DNA of 64,000 nucleotides from JANMZO01 sp963763135 (GTDB taxonomy: Bacteria; Actinomycetota; Acidimicrobiia; Acidimicrobiales; JANYDT01): contig CAVXNJ010000011.1 of assembly GCA_963763135.1 (NCBI GenBank), positions 62,001 to 126,000 of the forward strand, written 5' to 3'. The notes under the pieces were generated by a model. That model worked only from the letters and a program-made list of their open reading frames with translations. It made no database searches and was not told where the DNA came from. Positions 43,648-53,577 of this stretch are shown here, in pieces. Every line of letters starts with the position of its first letter. Within the stretch, counting starts at the first letter, position 1. The translations under genes were made by a program, and so were the position numbers.

Positions 43648-45182
43648 CAGCGGAGGCTGCTCATGCGACGACGGGTGCCAAGGAGCGCCAGGAGGAAGGC
43701 CGCCGTCCCGTAAAGGGCTAGGCCGACAAGGAGTATTCGGTCCGGTTCTGCGCCGCGCAGCATCACGTCGCGCAGCAGTTGCATGCCATAAGTGACCGGA
43801 AGCAGCCAACCCATGTACTTGGCGGGTCCCTCCATCTGTCCGATCGAGAGGAAGAAGCCACTGAAGAACAGACTCGCCAGCAGGAGGATCATCGTGTATT
43901 GGACGGCTTGGGCGTCGCTCGATGAGGCGAGTGATATTACCAAGCCCAGACCAATCGACGCGAACAGGCTGAGGGCCATTACGATCGCCACATTGCGTAC
44001 GTTGGAACTGAGCGGTACGCCGAGCAGGCCCACCACCATGCCGGTGAGCACGGCGGCCACAGACCCGCCTATTGCCATATAGGCCAGGTATTTACCGATC
44101 AGCGTCTCGGTTGCGTTCACCGGTGCCACGCGGAGTACGTCGGCGATGCCGAGCTGGCGCTCGCGCACGAACGACAGAGCTCCGAAGGCGACGCCGAATT
44201 GCTGAAGCATCAACACGATGGCCGCTGGCGCGTACCAATCGGTGACCTTGTTCGCTGACTTCACGTCGAGTTCTGTTTTGCCATCGAATGGCCTGACCAT
44301 TACATCGGGGTCAATCGTGCTGAACTGTTGGTACCGGTGCGTGACGGTGTCGAGCAAGTTGCGAAGTCTTGCGATCTCGTTGTCGGCTCCACCCGTGGTG
44401 ACGCGTTGCCGAACTGTGACGGCGGCATCTCGCATGTCGTTGACCGACTGGTCGAGCGATGCCGTGTTTCCGGCGGAGTCGAACTGGCCGAGGGCGGACA
44501 GGGCGCGCACGGTGAGTGCCACTTGCGCTGTTAGCCGGTCCACCTCGTCCGCGGCATGTTGGGCACGTTGGTTGTCGCCGGAGACCACCGCCTCATCAAG
44601 GGTCTTGATTGCCGAACCGGCCCGGGCCAGCAGGCGGCCGGCCGGTTCGCTCTGCTGCTGTCCGGAGGCAACAACTTTGGCGAGGATCGTGGCGTTCATT
44701 CGGTCGATCCCGAGCTCTGACGCGAAGAAGATCGCCGTCTGCTCAATTGGATCGAGTCTTGTATGCACGACGGTGACCATGGCGCGTTTGCCGCCCATGA
44801 GGGTTTCCATCACCTTGTCGGGGAAGACGACCAGTACATCGACCTTCCCGTCCTCCAACTTCTTACGTGCACTTACCATATCGCTGGATGTTCCGACATA
44901 ATGAACGTATCCGCCGATCTTGCCCGCGTACGTCTTCACCTGATCACGGAGTGGGCTGCCGGCTGGAGTTACGAAAAGGGCGTTCAGTCTTGCGGGATTG
45001 TCCCGGTAGCCGACAGCGAAGACGGCCATGATCAGGAAGGGCCCGATCACCAGCGTCAGCAGGAGCCGGGGCTGACGTATGACGTCGACGGCCTCCTTCC
45101 GAAGGAAGGACGTGATCTGCATCGGTCGTCGAAGGAGGCTTGCCTTCACGCGGATACCTCCGTGTCGAGCGACGAGAGACAT
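43647..45182 (-). CDS. ABC-2 type transporter permease
   Basis: 511 residues: one N-terminal membrane helix (about 38-60), a long soluble loop with helical repeats (about 70-310), then five or six helices at the C-terminus with FVRERQLGIADVLRVAPVNATETLIGKY, the ABC-2 coupling segment. Follows the ATPase gene after 19 bases. Exports or moves an unidentified substrate, perhaps a lipid or cell-wall component. Confidence 0.85.
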   Translation of the reverse strand: MSLVARHGGIRVKASLLRRPMQITSFLRKEAVDVIRQPRLLLTLVIGPFLIMAVFAVGYRDNPARLNALFVTPAGSPLRDQVKTYAGKIGGYVHYVGTSSDMVSARKKLEDGKVDVLVVFPDKVMETLMGGKRAMVTVVHTRLDPIEQTAIFFASELGIDRMNATILAKVVASGQQQSEPAGRLLARAGSAIKTLDEAVVSGDNQRAQHAADEVDRLTAQVALTVRALSALGQFDSAGNTASLDQSVNDMRDAAVTVRQRVTTGGADNEIARLRNLLDTVTHRYQQFSTIDPDVMVRPFDGKTELDVKSANKVTDWYAPAAIVLMLQQFGVAFGALSFVRERQLGIADVLRVAPVNATETLIGKYLAYMAIGGSVAAVLTGMVVGLLGVPLSSNVRNVAIVMALSLFASIGLGLVISLASSSDAQAVQYTMILLLASLFFSGFFLSIGQMEGPAKYMGWLLPVTYGMQLLRDVMLRGAEPDRILLVGLALYGTAAFLLALLGTRRRMSSLR

Positions 45183-45201
45183 GTCGCACCCGGTGTGCGA
45201 T

Positions 45202-46302
45202 TCACGCCCGCGCCTGCATCAGCTGAGAATGCTCATCGTCTTCAATAATCCTCATGAAGATCTCGTCCAGGGTCGGCTCGAACGGCTCGACCGAACCCAC
45301 GTCAGCCCCGACCGTGTCGAAGAACCGGTGAACCTTATCGATGCCTGTCTGAGCCTCGTCGACGGCGACGATCAGACGGTCTTCGCCTACCGACACCGAT
45401 CGGGAGAATGGCTCGGAGCGCAGGCGCCCGAGATCTGGACCGGACAGCCAGCCATGCCTAAGGTCGACCCGCAGCGGAACTCCGCCGTAGGCAAGATCGC
45501 ACAACCGCTCCGGTGGTTCGATCGCTACCACGCGACCACCCGACATGATCACGACGAGGTCGCACGACACCGCCTCGCCCACGTACTGGGTCGGCACCAC
45601 AATTGTGCGTCCGGCGTCACGAAGGTCTCGGAAGTGGCTCCAAAACCGCTCGCGTAGAATTGGATCCACGCCGGCCGTCGGCTCGTCGAGGTAGACCAGG
45701 TCGGGATCGTGTACCAACGTGGCGGCGAGGCTGAGGCGCCTCTGCATGCCTCCGGACAGATCGACGAATCGCTTCTTCCGGTGCTCAGCCAGATCAACGA
45801 GGTCGAGCAGACGCAGGAGACGTCGTCGGCGATGGCGCAACGGCACGCCGTACACCGACGCGACAAACGAAAGGTTGCCCCAAACAGTGAGGTTCGGAAA
45901 CAGGACCGGCAACTGCGGCATGTAGCCGAACCGCACACGTTCTCGCGTGGTGAAGCGCAAGGGTTCCCGCCCGAAGACGCGCACGTTCCCCGACGTAGGT
46001 CTCAGGATGCCGGTGAGGACCTTTACGAGCGTGGTCTTGCCGCAACCGCTCGGTCCGATCAGTCCGACGATCGTTCCAGGATCAACCTTGAGATCGATGT
46101 TGCGAAGTGCTTCCTGATCGCCGAAAGACTTGCATAGTCCCTCGGCGACAACGATCGGACCGAAGTCCGTGACGACCCGGCGAGCGGTGGTCGCCGATCG
46201 TCGGTTCCCTCCGTAGTGCCGCCCGTTCTCGGGTGGTGTTCCCTCTTCGTGAAGCGCCGCCGCCCTCTCGGTCTTTCGGAAGATTCGTTCCGCCGGCTTC
46301 AT
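45202..46302 (-). CDS. ABC transporter ATP-binding protein
   Basis: 366 residues with Walker A GPSGCGKTT, signature LSGGMQRR, Walker B LVYLDEPTAG and switch T-QYV. A 45-residue N-terminal extension and a C-terminal domain (DRLIVAVDEAQ) typical of ABC-2 export ATPases. Energises the permease encoded next. Start overlaps the stop of the 81-residue gene upstream by one base. Confidence 0.9.
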   Translation of the reverse strand: MKPAERIFRKTERAAALHEEGTPPENGRHYGGNRRSATTARRVVTDFGPIVVAEGLCKSFGDQEALRNIDLKVDPGTIVGLIGPSGCGKTTLVKVLTGILRPTSGNVRVFGREPLRFTTRERVRFGYMPQLPVLFPNLTVWGNLSFVASVYGVPLRHRRRRLLRLLDLVDLAEHRKKRFVDLSGGMQRRLSLAATLVHDPDLVYLDEPTAGVDPILRERFWSHFRDLRDAGRTIVVPTQYVGEAVSCDLVVIMSGGRVVAIEPPERLCDLAYGGVPLRVDLRHGWLSGPDLGRLRSEPFSRSVSVGEDRLIVAVDEAQTGIDKVHRFFDTVGADVGSVEPFEPTLDEIFMRIIEDDEHSQLMQARA

Positions 46303-46547
46303 CAGCGCTTCAGCAGAACACGGTTGATACCGAGAACCACGACTTCCTGACCGGAGCTATCTTGCAGCATTTCCGCTCCCGGTTTGATGACCTCGGCCCC
46401 GTCTACGCTGACCACCCCACCGGCGTTCGTCACACTGAGGGTCTCGCCGCTCATCGGTTGCCGCGGTCCGGTTATGAAGACGGCCGCGCTGGCGCTCTCG
46501 AGCAGCCCCAGCGGTCGAGGTGTCCGCAGGTGTGACGGTGTGTTCAT
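46302..46547 (-). CDS. hypothetical small protein, first gene of exporter operon
   Basis: 81 residues, beta-rich (VFITGPRQPMSGETLSVTNAGGVVSVDGAEVIK) with no membrane segment. Coupled to the ATPase gene by stop-start overlap. Not recognised. Confidence 0.5.
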   Translation of the reverse strand: MNTPSHLRTPRPLGLLESASAAVFITGPRQPMSGETLSVTNAGGVVSVDGAEVIKPGAEMLQDSSGQEVVVLGINRVLLKR

Positions 46548-46795
46548 TGCAGCTCAACTCCCTTCGTCATCCATCGGTGTACCCGCATGGGTACGCCGCA
46601 AAACACCGCTATCCGCGCATCCGTGCGATGGGGTTCAGGTGCGCGGCCCGACGGATCCCAGCCGACGTCCTATCCACGCCTGGCCAGCCGTCCCCTTCTC
46701 CGATCACTCCTCGATTCGCCGAAGAAGAACGGCGGCGACCGACAAGTCCAAGAGCGAAACAACCATAAGATGCTCGACGGACCAAACTGGCGTTC
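46548..46795. promoter_or_regulatory. divergent promoter region of exporter operon and SARP gene
   Basis: 248 bases between two divergent genes; no gene supported inside. Short Ala/Pro-type frames are present but featureless. Both promoters should lie here; no clear palindrome seen. Confidence 0.35.
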
Positions 46796-49651
46796 ATGAC
46801 GCTCGTCACGTTCTCTGTCCTCGGCCCCGTTGAGGTCTGTGTTCGGGACGCCGATGGCGTGCGGCGCCCGGCGCTCCCCGCCAAAGTGCGCGTGGTGTTG
46901 GCTGCGCTACTTCTCGCAGAGGGTCGCTTCGTGTCTATCGACCAACTCCGGGACGCGTTGTGGGGCGAGCACCCTCCGGCCACCGCCCACAAGGTGCTCC
47001 AGCTCTACATTTCACAGCTACGCCGCGAGATCGGTCCCGGACTGATCGAGACCAGGCCGCGCGGCTACGCCATGGCCGTTAGCGAAGGCGTTCTCGACGC
47101 GGCTGAGTTCGAACGGCTGCTGCGCGACGGCCGCGCCGCTCTCGACCTCGGCGATCCCGTGCTGGGTTGCGCTCTGCTCGACCGAGCCCTCGGGCTATGG
47201 CGTGGCGAGGCGTTCGCCGACCTCCTCGACGAGCCATTCGCTGCCGTTGCGTCGGCCCACCTCGCCGAGCAGCGCCTTGATGCGCTTGAGGCGCGAACCT
47301 CGGCGCGGCTCGAGCTGGGGCAGCACGACGACATTCTGATTGAGCTGCCGAAGGTCGTCGCCGAACATCCCCTGCGGGAAGCGTTGCGCGTGCAGCTCGC
47401 TGTCGCGCTGTACCGGTCGGACCGCCAAGGGGATGCGCTGGCGGTCTGCGCCGAGGGACGACGTGTGCTGCGCGAAGAGCTCGGGCTCGATCCCGGTCCG
47501 CGCCTGCAAGAGGTGGAGGTCGCAATCCTGCGCCAGGACCCGGGACTCGACGTCGCGGTCACGGTTCGTCTCGGGGCGGCACTGCCGAACCCTGCGACCT
47601 CGCTGATCGGTCGTGACGGCCACGTCGCGGCCGTGACGGCTCGGCTGCGAGAGCGCTCGGCGAGACTCGTGACCGTCCTCGGGCCGGGTGGGATCGGCAA
47701 GACGCGTGTGGCGGTCGCCGCCGCCCATCACGTCGCCAGTGCGTTCGCCGACGGCGTCGCCTTTGTCGACCTCGCCGCGACCACCGACACGGATGGAGCG
47801 ACGTCCACCGTGCGCGCCGCGCTCAATCCGGACTCGCGGACCGCGTCCGCGAGTCCGCTCGACGACCTCGCCCGGTTTCTCGCGGGGAGGGACCTCCTGC
47901 TCGTGCTTGACAACTTGGAGCAGATCCCCGCGTTCGGCGACGTTGTCGGGCACTTGCTCAACGCTGCGCCGCGGCTCGTCGTCCTCGCTACGAGCCGTAC
48001 CCGTTTGAGGGTCAGCGCAGAGCACGTCGTCGACCTCCCGCCGCTCGGCCTCCCGGAGGGAGACACGGGACACGACGTCGAAGCGCTTCTCGACGTCGCT
48101 GCGGTGCGCCTGCTCTACGACCGGGCGCGGGCCGTTGACGATTCCTTCGCAATCACCCGCGCAAACGCGGGTGCAGTAGCCGACCTGTGTGTCCGGCTCG
48201 AAGGCATTCCGCTCGCTATCGAACTCGCCGCGGCGCGCCTCCGCTCGCTCACCGTCGATGATCTCGTGACCCACCTGTCGCGGCGTCTCGCCGTGCTCGG
48301 CGACGGTGCATGGGATCTACCGGTTCGCCAGCGCACGTTGCGCAGCACCATTGCGTGGAGCGTGGACCTGTTGCCTGTCGAGGCTCGAGCTGCGCTCGGC
48401 CGGATCAGTGCGTTCGCCGGCGGCTTCACGTTCGAGGCGGCGTCCTCGGTCATTGGGGAAGACCGCGTGTTGGACACGCTCTTCACACTTGTCGACAGTA
48501 GCCTCGTCCGGCGCGAGGACGGGCGGGCTGGCCACCGCTACGCGATGTTCGAGGCCGTCCGCGAACACGCAGCGGAACTTGAGACAAGCGACGAAGCGGC
48601 GAGGGCGGCGCAGGCGCACGCCACGTATTTCGCGGAGCTGGCTGAGCGGGCGGAACCAATGCTGCTCGGGCCCGACCAGGCATCCTGGTTCGACCGGCTC
48701 GAAGCGGACCTCGACAACCTGCGTGTTGCGCTCCGGTGGTGGGAGCGCGTGGGGCACGCCGACCGGTGGCTCGCGATGGCGGCGTCGCTCGCTCGCTTCT
48801 GGTATGTCCGGGGTCACCTGGCGGAGGGCCGACTGACGATCGAACGCGCGCTCGCGGCGAGCCCCGGGGAGTCGGCGGCCCGGGCGAAGGCACTGCGGTC
48901 GGCGTCTGCCATCGCCGTGATCCAAGGTGATTACATCGGTGCGCTCGAACTCGCGCAGCGGGGGCTGGACGCATACCGGGCCTACGGCGACCGCGTCGGC
49001 GAGCAGCGGTCGCTCAGCAATCTGGGGGCAATCCTCCTTTCACTCGGTGAGCCGGATCGCGCCGATGTCGCGCTCGACGAGAGCATCCGGCTAGCACGCC
49101 TTCTCCCGGACCGTCGTGCCCTCGCGCTCGCCCTCAACAACCAGGGCGACGTCGCACTTACGAGGGATGCCCTGGACCGTGCCGTCGATCGCTTTACCGA
49201 GAGTCTCGCCCTGCTCGAGGAACTGGGCGACACCTCCAACGTCGCTCGCTCGCACTACAACCTGGGGGCCACGCTGCTACGGACCGGTGACGCCGTCGGT
49301 GCCGGCGCCCAGTTCGCAAAAGCGCTCAAGATCAGCCACGCGCTCGGCGACTGGGAAGACGTCGTTTGGTGTCTGATAGGGATCAGTGCCATCGCTGTGG
49401 CGGGCTGGGCCTTTGAGGCGGCGGCGTTTATCGGTGCTGCGACCGCTCTCCTCGAGCGGATCGACGGCTCGATGAAGCCATTCGAGCGGGCGTTCCACGA
49501 CCGCACCATGACCGCCCTGCGGAGCTCGCTCGACAACTCGGCTCTCGAGCGAGCGACGGCCGAGGGACGCGCCGTTTCGGTTGACGAGATTGTGGAGCGA
49601 GCTCTTCGCTTTGTAGCTCCCGGGAGCGAGGGAGGCGGCCTACGACGCTGA
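46796..49651 (+). CDS. SARP/AfsR-like regulator: winged helix, BTAD, NB-ARC ATPase, TPR
   Basis: 951 residues. Winged helix (1-95), BTAD domain (95-245; ALDLGDPVLG... LRVQLAVALYRSDRQGDALAV), P-loop ATPase with Walker A GPGGIGKTR (about 300) and LLLVLDNLEQIP (about 370), winged-helix region, then TPR repeats to the end. It is the intact counterpart of the split pair at 24608-28175 and shows the order expected when they are fused. Target genes unknown; the divergent ABC exporter is a candidate. Confidence 0.9.
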   Translation: MTLVTFSVLGPVEVCVRDADGVRRPALPAKVRVVLAALLLAEGRFVSIDQLRDALWGEHPPATAHKVLQLYISQLRREIGPGLIETRPRGYAMAVSEGVLDAAEFERLLRDGRAALDLGDPVLGCALLDRALGLWRGEAFADLLDEPFAAVASAHLAEQRLDALEARTSARLELGQHDDILIELPKVVAEHPLREALRVQLAVALYRSDRQGDALAVCAEGRRVLREELGLDPGPRLQEVEVAILRQDPGLDVAVTVRLGAALPNPATSLIGRDGHVAAVTARLRERSARLVTVLGPGGIGKTRVAVAAAHHVASAFADGVAFVDLAATTDTDGATSTVRAALNPDSRTASASPLDDLARFLAGRDLLLVLDNLEQIPAFGDVVGHLLNAAPRLVVLATSRTRLRVSAEHVVDLPPLGLPEGDTGHDVEALLDVAAVRLLYDRARAVDDSFAITRANAGAVADLCVRLEGIPLAIELAAARLRSLTVDDLVTHLSRRLAVLGDGAWDLPVRQRTLRSTIAWSVDLLPVEARAALGRISAFAGGFTFEAASSVIGEDRVLDTLFTLVDSSLVRREDGRAGHRYAMFEAVREHAAELETSDEAARAAQAHATYFAELAERAEPMLLGPDQASWFDRLEADLDNLRVALRWWERVGHADRWLAMAASLARFWYVRGHLAEGRLTIERALAASPGESAARAKALRSASAIAVIQGDYIGALELAQRGLDAYRAYGDRVGEQRSLSNLGAILLSLGEPDRADVALDESIRLARLLPDRRALALALNNQGDVALTRDALDRAVDRFTESLALLEELGDTSNVARSHYNLGATLLRTGDAVGAGAQFAKALKISHALGDWEDVVWCLIGISAIAVAGWAFEAAAFIGAATALLERIDGSMKPFERAFHDRTMTALRSSLDNSALERATAEGRAVSVDEIVERALRFVAPGSEGGGLRR

Positions 49652-49942
49652 CGCCATCACGTGGCGCACGGACAGCGGCTCGAACCGCGAACCCTGAGCC
49701 TCGCTGTCACCAGCGAGTGCTCGCAGCGCCGGACGAAGCCGCCCGTCGCGGTATGCCTCCCAGTGCGCCCGGCTATGCCATACGTCGATGATGCGGTAGC
49801 CCTCCGGCGTCGGCCCAGCCAGGTGCAGGATCATCCCGTCGGGTCGGTCGTCGCCGATAGCAGCTGCGATGCGCTCGTACTCGTGCCAGCCGGCGGCGAC
49901 GTCCTGCACGTAAGCGAATACCACGGGGTCGGCATCCGTCAT
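49640..49942 (-). CDS. ABM-like small protein
   Basis: 100 residues from ATG at 49942, with GMILHLAGPTPEGYRIIDVWHSRAHWEAYRDGRLRP, the pattern of antibiotic-biosynthesis-monooxygenase/dimeric-barrel proteins (strand, W-x-S, helix). Overlaps the stop of the convergent SARP gene by 12 bases. Coupled (ATGA) to the secreted-protein gene upstream. No substrate. Confidence 0.6.
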   Translation of the reverse strand: MTDADPVVFAYVQDVAAGWHEYERIAAAIGDDRPDGMILHLAGPTPEGYRIIDVWHSRAHWEAYRDGRLRPALRALAGDSEAQGSRFEPLSVRHVMASAS

Positions 49943-50740
49943 CGCGGCGTGCCGGTGAAGTACACCGAGATGGCGGTCTTCGCGTTTGGGCCACCGGGTT
50001 TCGTCCACAGGTTCAGTTCCACCACCGCGTTAGCCGTGCGATCCGCCGCGACTTCCTTGCAGAGGTCGTCGTATCCTGTCCCGCCGACCGGCAACGACTC
50101 GAGGCGATTCTTGGCCGTGGTCTCAGGAAAACCGAAGAGGGTGGGTCCGGGGCACGACGGCTGGTCGGCGATGGCGCCCGGGGCGACCCGGCTGCCGAGA
50201 CTCAACGTCTGGTTCTCGCGCGGCTTCGGGCCGAGCACGTACACGAACGCTGGAAACGCTGTCCGACGCCCGGTTGAGCGCCCCGGGCCCACTCGACAGG
50301 ATCGTCACCTCTGCGCGGTACGCGAGGAGCGATGTGCCCGGCGTCTTGGCCGGCGTGGGGTCGTAGCCGAGGGAGGTCGACTTCGCCGTCACGTCGGTGT
50401 CCCACTGGGTGAGCACGACGCGAACGCGGCCGCTCTGCAACTGGTAGAGCTCGACCGGCTCGTTTAGGCGGTACGGGTTGAGGACTGTCCCTCGGATGCG
50501 CCACTGCAGGCCCCGTCCGGCGATCTCGACGCAGTCGAGTGCGGTACCGGGGTACTGCGCCCCACGCGTCGTGCACGGGTCACCATGGCGAGGCACCCGG
50601 ATCGTCGTCGCGGTGACCTTCTTCTTTGCCTTTGCCGCTACCGGTCCGGCGGTAGTCGCAGCGGCCATGAAAAAGGCGGTTCCGACGACACCAATTCGAA
50701 TCCACCATCGTGCTTCTGTCCTCGTGCGTTGCTGTTCCAT
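49939..50740 (-). pseudogene. secreted hypothetical protein, apparent frameshift
   Basis: Start MEQQRTRTEARWW at 50740 with a signal peptide (WIRIGVVGTAFFMAAATTAG). The N-terminal frame (to about 50275: PGTALDCVEIAGRGLQWRI, VRVVLTQWDTDVTAKS) runs into a second frame (AFPAFVYVLGPKPRENQTL... NLWTKPG) that ends at 49939. One indel near 50270 would give about 266 residues. Unknown family. Confidence 0.6.
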
Positions 50741-50987
50741 CGCTGCCCCCTCTCGTGATGGCCCGCGTGTGCGGCCCTCAGAGGAGTGAACACGTCGCCG
50801 GTAGAGCACCGGTAGAGTGCCGGCCGATCATCGGTTCGACCACCCAGCGCTACACCGGCACACCTATGTCGGCGTGTTGGCCCCGGGCGCGATGTGACCC
50901 GCGGGGAGTCCGTGCCGTACTCTACGACCCCGGTCCCGGTCGCTTGCGGCCAGCGGGACGACCACCGACACTGAAGCGAGGCCCACC
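50741..50987. promoter_or_regulatory. divergent promoter region with dispersed element copy 2
   Basis: About 250 bases between the secreted-protein gene and the acyl-CoA dehydrogenase gene. 50886-50923 is a copy of the element found at 42619-42655; in this copy the 5' arm is different, with CCCCG (50881) facing CGGGG (50902). Placed some 65-100 bases before the dehydrogenase start, so it could be an operator. Confidence 0.4.
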
Positions 50988-52287
50988 ATGTCTTGGGATT
51001 TCGAGACCGATCCCGAGTTCCAGAAGGAACTCGACTGGATCGAAGAGTTCGTCACCGACGAGATCGAGCCGCTGAGCTTCGTGATCCGACATCCCTACGA
51101 CATCAAGGATCCGGTCCGCCAGAAGCTCATCCCGCCGCTGCAGGCGAAGGTGCGCGAGCGCGGCCTGTGGGCCTGCCACCTCGGACCCGAGCTCGGCGGT
51201 CAGGGGTACGGCCAGGTGAAGCTGGCGCTGATGAACGAGATCCTCGGTCGGGCCGCCGCTGCGCCGATCGTCTTCGGGTGTCAGGCGCCGGACTCGGGCA
51301 ATGCCGAGATCCTCGCTCACTACGGCACACCGGAGCAGAAAGAGCGCTATCTGCGTCCGCTGCTGAATAACGAGATCGTGTCGTGCTTCTCGATGACCGA
51401 GCCGCAGGGCGGCGCCGACCCCAAAGTGTTCACCACGCAAGCGGTGGCCGACGGCGACGAGTGGGTCATCAACGGCGAGAAGTGGTTCTCCTCCAACGCC
51501 CGTTTCGCCGCGTTCCTCATCGTCATGGCGGTGACCGACCCCGACAACCCGCCCTACCAACAGATGTCGATGTTCATCGTCCCCACCGAGACGCCGGGCG
51601 TCGAAATCATTCGCAACGTGGCCCTCGGCTACCACCGTGAAGAAGATGGTACGCACGCATACATTCGCTACAACGAGGTTCGGGTCCCCAAGGACCACAT
51701 GCTCGGCGGACGCGGCGAGGCCTTCCTCGTCGCCCAGACGCGGCTCGGCGGCGGACGCATCCACCACGCGATGCGCACGTGCGGCATGATCAAGCGCGGC
51801 GTTCGACCTGATGTGCGAGCGTGCGGTGTCGCGCCACACGCAGGGCGAGATGCTGGGCAAGAAGCAGATGGTCCAGGAGATGATCGCCGATTCGTGGATC
51901 GAGATGGAACCGTTCCGCCTGCTGGTGCTGCGCACGGCCTGGCGCATCGACAAGTACAAGGACTACAAGCGCGTCCGGACCGACATCTCGGCGGTGAAGG
52001 CGGCCATGCCGAAGGTGTTCCACGACATCTCCTCGCGGGCCCTGCAGATCCACGGTTCGCTCGGCGTGTCCAACGAGATGCCGTTCTCGGCCATGGTCAT
52101 CGAGTCGTTCCACATGGGCCTGGCCGACGGTCCCACCGAGGTGCACAAGGCCACGCTGGCGCGCCTGCTGCTGAGCCAGTACCACCCGGCCGAAGGCATG
52201 TTCCCCACCGGCCATCTGCCCACCCGCCGCGCCGCGTCACTGGCCCGGTACGCGGAGCATCTCGAGGCTGAGGTGTCGCAGCTATGA
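50988..52287 (+). pseudogene. acyl-CoA dehydrogenase, apparent frameshift
   Basis: N-terminal and middle domains (CHLGPELGGQGYGQVKLALMNEILGR, CFSMTEPQGGADP, INGEKWFSSNA, RLGGGRIHHAMRTCGMIKR) are in one frame to about 51800; the C-terminal helical domain (AVSRHTQGEMLGKKQMVQEMIADS, RALQIHGSLGVSNE) continues in another to 52287. Deleting one G in CGCGGCG near 51800 restores KRAFDLMCERAVSRH, the normal ACAD join. Total about 430 residues, family length. FAD-dependent acyl-CoA oxidation. Confidence 0.85.
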
Positions 52288-53405
52288 GCGAAGTCACGAA
52301 GCCGACCCCGGTTCCCGGCGTGGTCCCTCCCGAGCTTGCCGAGGTGCGGCCCGGTGAGAACCTGGACTGGGTGAAGCTCGAGGCGTATCTGCGCGAGCAC
52401 ATCGCCGAACTGGACGGGGCCTTCGAGGTCCTGCAGTTCCCCAACGGATCGGCGAACCTCACCTACCTGCTGCGCTTCGGCGGTACCGAGCTGGTGATGC
52501 GGCGCCCACCGTTCGGTGCCATCGCTCCCGGTGCGCACGACATGAAGCGCGAGTTCCGCGTGCTTTCGCGCCTGTGGAAGTTCTACGACAAAGCTCCGCG
52601 TGCTTACGTATTCTGCGACGATCACGATGTGGTCGGCTCGGACTTCGTGGTGATGGAGCGCCGGGTCGGTGAAGTGGTTCGCTTCGCCATCCCGGAGTCG
52701 ATGCGTCACCACGAGCGAGTGGGCCATCGCATCGGGCTGGCTCTGACCGACGCCATGGCCGAGTTGCACCTCCTCGATCCGGTGGCCTGTGAGATGGCCG
52801 ACCTGGGCAAGCCCGAGGGGTTCACCGCGCGTCAGGTCAGCGGGTGGAAGACACGTTGGGACCTCGTGCGTCCTGACCAGCCCGATGGCCGGATGTCGGC
52901 CAACGTCATCGCCTCAGCCGCGGCGATGGACGAGATCCACGCCGAGCTCGAACGCACCCGTCCGGCGCCAACGCGTGCGAGCTTCGTGCACAACGACCTC
53001 AAGCCTGACAACTGTCAGTTCCGGCCCGAGGACCCCGATCACGTGGGTGCGATCTTCGACTGGGACATGACGACGGTGGGGGAGCCGTTGGTCGACGTGG
53101 GCACGCTGCTCAGCTACTGGCCCGACCCCTCCGACGCGCCGGAGTCCGCCCGCGGCACGCCCGGCATCGCCGACCTCGGCCTGCCTACGAGAGCCGAGAT
53201 CGCCGAACGCTACGCATCGCGCACGGGAGCGTCGCTCGCTGACATTCAGTGGTACGAGGCGTTCGCGCTGTGGAAGACCGGCGTTGTCGTGCAGCAGTTG
53301 CACCACCGCTGGGTGAAGGGCGACAGCACGGATCCGCGTATGCAGTTCGTCGCCGATCGCATCGTCACACTCGTTGCCGGAGCGCGTCACCTCCTCTCCC
53401 TCTGA
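52284..53405 (+). CDS. APH-family phosphotransferase (ACAD10/APEH-like)
   Basis: 373 residues, aminoglycoside-phosphotransferase fold: FPNGSANLTYLLRFGG, catalytic HNDLKPDN (about 235) and FDWDMTT with the Mg-binding Asp. Coupled (ATGA) to the acyl-CoA dehydrogenase, the arrangement of the ACAD10/11 fusion proteins in eukaryotes, which phosphorylate 4-hydroxyacyl-CoAs before dehydrogenation. A role in hydroxy-fatty-acid catabolism is thus likely. Confidence 0.88.
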   Translation: MSEVTKPTPVPGVVPPELAEVRPGENLDWVKLEAYLREHIAELDGAFEVLQFPNGSANLTYLLRFGGTELVMRRPPFGAIAPGAHDMKREFRVLSRLWKFYDKAPRAYVFCDDHDVVGSDFVVMERRVGEVVRFAIPESMRHHERVGHRIGLALTDAMAELHLLDPVACEMADLGKPEGFTARQVSGWKTRWDLVRPDQPDGRMSANVIASAAAMDEIHAELERTRPAPTRASFVHNDLKPDNCQFRPEDPDHVGAIFDWDMTTVGEPLVDVGTLLSYWPDPSDAPESARGTPGIADLGLPTRAEIAERYASRTGASLADIQWYEAFALWKTGVVVQQLHHRWVKGDSTDPRMQFVADRIVTLVAGARHLLSL

Positions 53406-53577
53406 GAGCGTGACTCGAGGGGTCCGGGTGATGAGTTGCCATGCTGACGGCCATGACGTCGCCGTCCGATCCCGTCCCGTCGAAGCGAACGAGAAACCAC
53501 GAGGCTGATTCGCCCCGGGCGAACTCACGGCCGGGCCCGCTAACGCGTCGCTTGCGCGACGCCTGCATCCTCACGGG

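Noticed and set aside
49661..50467. Long rightward open frame opposite two leftward genes
   Set aside because: Antisense shadow in a high-GC region; composition is Arg/Pro/Val-rich and has no motif.
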